A stretch of 36,035 nt of DNA from Yoonia sp. (lineage in GTDB: Bacteria; Pseudomonadota; Alphaproteobacteria; Rhodobacterales; Rhodobacteraceae). Each line of letters opens with the position of its first letter. The first letter of the stretch is position 1. Made by a program: the position numbers and the translations under genes. The DNA is taken from NCBI RefSeq assembly GCF_030731595.1, contig NZ_JANQTS010000105.1, forward strand, positions 1 to 36,035, written 5' to 3'. Positions 33,409 through 36,035 of the stretch are shown here, piece by piece. Under the pieces are notes generated by a model. The model was not told the DNA's origin. It was given only the letters and a program-made list of their open reading frames with translations, and did no database searches.

Positions 33409-35748
33409 ATGACAGACGAGATCGACAGTGCCCTTGGTCCAAATGATGTAACGGAATCGCTACGCCGCGCGATTGGCGACAGGTATCTGACCTATGCGCT
33501 GTCCACGATCATGCACCGTGCTTTGCCGGATGCCCGTGACGGGTTGAAACCTGTGCACCGCCGCATTCTTTATGCGATGTCGCGGCTGCGCCTGTCGCCT
33601 ACGGGCGGCTTTCTGAAATCTGCCAAGATCAGCGGCGACACGATGGGTGATTTCCACCCCCATGGTGACGCGGCAATCTATGACGCGATGGCGCGTTTGG
33701 CCCAAGACTTTAACGTCCGCTACCCGCTGGTGGACGGGCAGGGGAACTTTGGCAACATTGACGGCGATAACCCTGCCGCATCCCGCTATACTGAGGCCCG
33801 GATGACGGCCGCAGCCGAGGCGCTGCTGGAAGGGCTGTCCGAGGATGCGGTTGATTTTCGTGATAACTATGATGGGCGCCTGACCGAGCCGACAGTCTTG
33901 CCGGCCACTTTCCCGAACCTGCTTGCCAATGGATCAAGCGGGATCGCTGTGGGGATGGCCACGAATATCCCACCACATAACCTGCACGAGTTGATTGATG
34001 CCTGCCTTCATCTGATCAAAACGCCCGATGCCCGCGATGATACGCTGCTGAACTACATCCCCGGTCCAGATTTTCCGACCGGCGGCACGATTGTCGAACC
34101 GGCCGAGAACATCGCAGAGGCCTACCGCACTGGCCGTGGATCATTCCGTCTGCGCGCAAAATGGGAGGTCGAGGATCTGGGCCGCGGTCAGTGGCAGATT
34201 GTCGTCACGGAAATCCCCTATCAGGTGCAGAAATCCAAGCTGATCGAAAAGCTGGCCGAGGTGATTCAAACCAAGAAAGTCCCGCTTTTGGCAGATGTGC
34301 GCGACGAAAGCGCCGAGGATATCCGCGTGGTTCTGGAGCCGCGCGCACGGTCAGTTGACCCCGAGGTCTTGATGGGGATGTTGTTCCGCAACTCCGATCT
34401 TGAAACACGCTTCAGCCTGAACATGAACGTGCTGATCGACGGTCTGACGCCCAAGGTCTGTTCGCTAAAGGAGGTGCTGCGCGCCTTCCTTGATCACCGC
34501 CGCGATGTGCTGGTCCGGCGCAGTAGATACCGGTTGGAAAAGATCGACCACCGGTTGGAAGTGCTGGAAGGCTTTATCATCGCTTTTGTGCATCTGGACC
34601 GCGTGATTGACATCATCCGCTACGATGACGACCCCAAACAGGCGCTGATGACAGAGGATTGGGCCAAGGATCATATCCGCGCCACATCGGAGAAAGACTA
34701 TATCTCTCCTATTGTTCCGGGCGCAGATCCTGAGATTTCCCTGTCAGAAGTACAGGCCGAAGCGATCCTGAACATGCGCCTGCGCAGCTTGCGCCGTTTG
34801 GAAGAACTGGAACTTATCGCCGAACGTGACGCCTTGATGCTCGAGCGGGCCGGTATCGAGGATTTGCTCGAAAGCGAAGATCTGCAGTGGGCCAGGATTG
34901 CCGAGCAGTTGCGCGAGACCCGCAAGATCTTTGGCCGCGACAGCGAAGGTGGCGCGCGCCGCACCCAGTTTGGCGAAGCGGGTGAAATCGTGGAAGTGCC
35001 GCTCGAGGCGATGATCGAACGTGAGCCGATCACGGTTGTTTGTTCGCAGATGGGCTGGGTCCGCGCCATGACCGGCCATATCGACCTGACCCGCGAGTTG
35101 AAGTTCAAGGACGGCGACAGCCCGCGCTTTATCTTCCATGCCGAAACCACAGACAAGTTGCTGGTCTTTGGGGCCAACGGGCGATTCTATACGGTCGCTG
35201 CCGTCAACCTTCCGGGTGGGCGCGGGATGGGCGAACCCTTGCGCCTGATGATCGACCTGCCGAACGAGGCGGAAATCGTCGATATCCTGATCCATAAACC
35301 CGGCGAAAAGCTCTTGGTCGCTTCGGCCGAGGGCAACGGTTTCGTGGTGCCTGAAGAAGAGGTCTTGGCCCAGACCCGCAGCGGGAAACAGGTGCTGAAT
35401 GTCACGGATACAGTGGCCAAGGTCTGCCGCAGGATTGCGGGGGATCATGTCGCCGTGATCTCGGAAAACGCCAAGCTGTTGGTGTTCGAGGTCAGCGAAC
35501 TGCCCGAAATGGGCCGTGGCAAAGGTGTCCGCATCCAGAAATACAAGAAAGCCGCCGGGCGGCAAGGGATGCTGGAGCTTGATGGCGGTTTGTCCGATAT
35601 CACGACGTTCAATTGGGCCGAGGGTCTGTCATGGCAGATGGGCGGCGGCAAGACCCGCACCGAGCCCGACATGACTGACTGGAAAGCCGCGCGCGCCGGT
35701 GTCGGCAAACGCCCGCCGCATGGTTTTCCCAAGAACAACCGGTTTTGA
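33409..35748 (+). CDS. parC: DNA topoisomerase IV subunit A
   Basis: ParC, 779 residues, the cleavage subunit of topoisomerase IV that decatenates chromosomes with ParE. The catalytic tyrosine is Y127 in [27 protein letters not shown] (42-57), [24 protein letters not shown] (quinolone region, S/D positions at the expected place) and the FGNIDGD loop are intact. The C-terminal part (about 490-750) makes the beta-pinwheel, including [10 protein letters not shown]. The length is typical of alphaproteobacterial ParC. Confidence 0.96.
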   Translation: MTDEIDSALGPNDVTESLRRAIGDRYLTYALSTIMHRALPDARDGLKPVHRRILYAMSRLRLSPTGGFLKSAKISGDTMGDFHPHGDAAIYDAMARLAQDFNVRYPLVDGQGNFGNIDGDNPAASRYTEARMTAAAEALLEGLSEDAVDFRDNYDGRLTEPTVLPATFPNLLANGSSGIAVGMATNIPPHNLHELIDACLHLIKTPDARDDTLLNYIPGPDFPTGGTIVEPAENIAEAYRTGRGSFRLRAKWEVEDLGRGQWQIVVTEIPYQVQKSKLIEKLAEVIQTKKVPLLADVRDESAEDIRVVLEPRARSVDPEVLMGMLFRNSDLETRFSLNMNVLIDGLTPKVCSLKEVLRAFLDHRRDVLVRRSRYRLEKIDHRLEVLEGFIIAFVHLDRVIDIIRYDDDPKQALMTEDWAKDHIRATSEKDYISPIVPGADPEISLSEVQAEAILNMRLRSLRRLEELELIAERDALMLERAGIEDLLESEDLQWARIAEQLRETRKIFGRDSEGGARRTQFGEAGEIVEVPLEAMIEREPITVVCSQMGWVRAMTGHIDLTRELKFKDGDSPRFIFHAETTDKLLVFGANGRFYTVAAVNLPGGRGMGEPLRLMIDLPNEAEIVDILIHKPGEKLLVASAEGNGFVVPEEEVLAQTRSGKQVLNVTDTVAKVCRRIAGDHVAVISENAKLLVFEVSELPEMGRGKGVRIQKYKKAAGRQGMLELDGGLSDITTFNWAEGLSWQMGGGKTRTEPDMTDWKAARAGVGKRPPHGFPKNNRF

Positions 35749-35825
35749 CGTCTTAGGGGTTGGAACCATTGAAATGGCGGCAAGATATACATTTCTTGCA
35801 ACCGTCTTGCGTGTCTGGGATCAGA

Positions 35826-35866
35826 CTTCTTTGGAGCCCAAATATCCCCGCCGGAGGCCCAAAAGT
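35826..35866. repeat. Intergenic repeat of the Rhodobacterales type after parC
   Basis: The stretch contains TTTGGAGCC (35830-35838) and GGCCCAAA (35857-35864), a stem of 8 bp with a bulged A. The central CCCCGCCGGAGG, read on the minus strand CCTCCGGCGGGG then ATATTTGGG, matches a repeat that I recall as frequent after genes in this family. Copy number in this genome cannot be counted here. Confidence 0.45.
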
Positions 35867-35895
35867 TAAAAGGCGTCAAAGCCGGTGCATTACTC

Positions 35896-35924
35896 TTGAT
35901 TTCCATCCCAAATCCAAATACATC
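35896..35924 (+). promoter_or_regulatory. Candidate tuf promoter
   Basis: TTGATT (35896-35901) and TACATC (35919-35924) with a 17-bp spacer, 57 bp before the tuf ATG. A 16-bp inverted repeat overlaps the -10 and the likely start of transcription (next entry). Confidence 0.5.
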
Positions 35925-35935
35925 GCCCGCGATGT
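35920..35935. promoter_or_regulatory. Palindrome at the tuf transcription start
   Basis: ACATCGC (35920-35926), CC, GCGATGT (35929-35935) is a perfect 7-bp inverted repeat covering the last five bases of the -10 hexamer and the predicted +1. A second hairpin in the leader, GGGCC-GTTTT-GGCCC (35942-35956), lies between it and the ATG. Confidence 0.5.
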
Positions 35936-35980
35936 TGGACCGGGCCGTTTTGGCCCCTCAGAAATTAAGGGCCCTGAAGA

Positions 35981-36035
35981 ATGGCAAAGGCAAAGTTTGA
36001 ACGTAACAAGCCGCACGTAAACATTGGCACGATTG
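35981..36035 (+). CDS. tuf: Elongation factor Tu, N-terminal fragment (runs off the window)
   Basis: The reading frame MAKAKFERNKPHVNIGTI is the invariant beginning of EF-Tu, which carries aminoacyl-tRNA to the ribosome. Only 18 codons are present; the P-loop (GHVDHGKT) would follow beyond the edge. The gene is downstream of parC and probably has its own promoter. Alphaproteobacteria commonly have two tuf copies. Confidence 0.93.
   Translation, partial: MAKAKFERNKPHVNIGTI

Noticed and set aside
34744-35565. 273-residue minus-strand frame opposite parC
   Set aside because: Histidine/aspartate-rich shadow typical of antisense of GC-rich codons; ParC motifs are intact.
35780-35799. GCAAGA/TCTTGC inverted repeat after parC
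   Set aside because: Only 6 bp with an 8-nt loop and no T-tract; not strong enough to call a terminator.
35760-36020. 86-residue frame over the parC-tuf gap
   Set aside because: It runs into the EF-Tu start in a different frame and contains no known domain; the tuf ATG at 35981 is unambiguous.

Overview
The window looks like a chromosomal core segment from an alphaproteobacterium of the family Rhodobacteraceae (Roseobacter group). Four things point there: a COQ9-family gene divergent from rpsU; the run rpoZ-rsh-DUF2062-pdxJ-acpS-lepB-rnc-era-DUF1491-recO; pckA divergent from chvI-chvG-hprK-rapZ-EIIA-HPr; and the adenosyltransferase-etfB-etfA-hbd neighbourhood. I assign taxonomy from gene content and protein features only and cannot name a species. 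The window holds no rRNA, tRNA, CRISPR array, prophage or insertion sequence.

Layout. 1-1976: the start of rpsU (minus), a COQ9-like ubiquinone gene and a quinone oxidoreductase (plus). 2033-6609: a minus-strand block of a LabA/NYN protein, a strong hairpin terminator, then the tightly packed run ispH-DUF3429-methyltransferase-rnhA-hydrolase-RraA. 6721-15709: a plus-strand housekeeping series running from folK and rpoZ to recO, covering ppGpp metabolism, PLP, ACP activation, signal peptidase, RNA processing and ribosome assembly. Most of its stops and starts overlap. 15712-18484: an epimerase-like reductase and an N-terminally extended acyl-CoA dehydrogenase (probable methylsuccinyl-CoA dehydrogenase), both minus. 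18632-19953: a TauE/SafE permease and a secreted DUF3859-like protein.

20027-27275: PEP carboxykinase (minus) faces the ChvI/ChvG two-component system, followed by an incomplete regulatory PTS (HprK, RapZ, EIIA-Man, HPr) and an acyltransferase. 27272-31838: hbd, etfA, etfB, a PduO-type adenosyltransferase and a HIG1-like small membrane protein on the minus strand, with one plus-strand orphan (DUF6473-like) sitting between hbd and etfA. 31901-36035: an SDR, an SH3 protein, parC and the first codons of tuf.

Metabolic theme. The probable methylsuccinyl-CoA dehydrogenase (needs ETF), EtfAB, the 3-hydroxybutyryl-CoA dehydrogenase, the adenosylcobalamin-forming enzyme and PEP carboxykinase fit acetate/acyl-CoA assimilation by the ethylmalonyl-CoA pathway followed by gluconeogenesis.

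I found no convincing new defence or mobile system. The most interesting signals are small: paired 20-bp-phased repeats and an inverted repeat in the pckA/chvI intergenic region; a palindromic repeat placed just after two stop codons (pckA and the adenosyltransferase); a hairpin that buries the rpsU Shine-Dalgarno; a palindrome over the tuf promoter start; the DUF6473 orphan; and a Walker A lysine-to-arginine change in RapZ.
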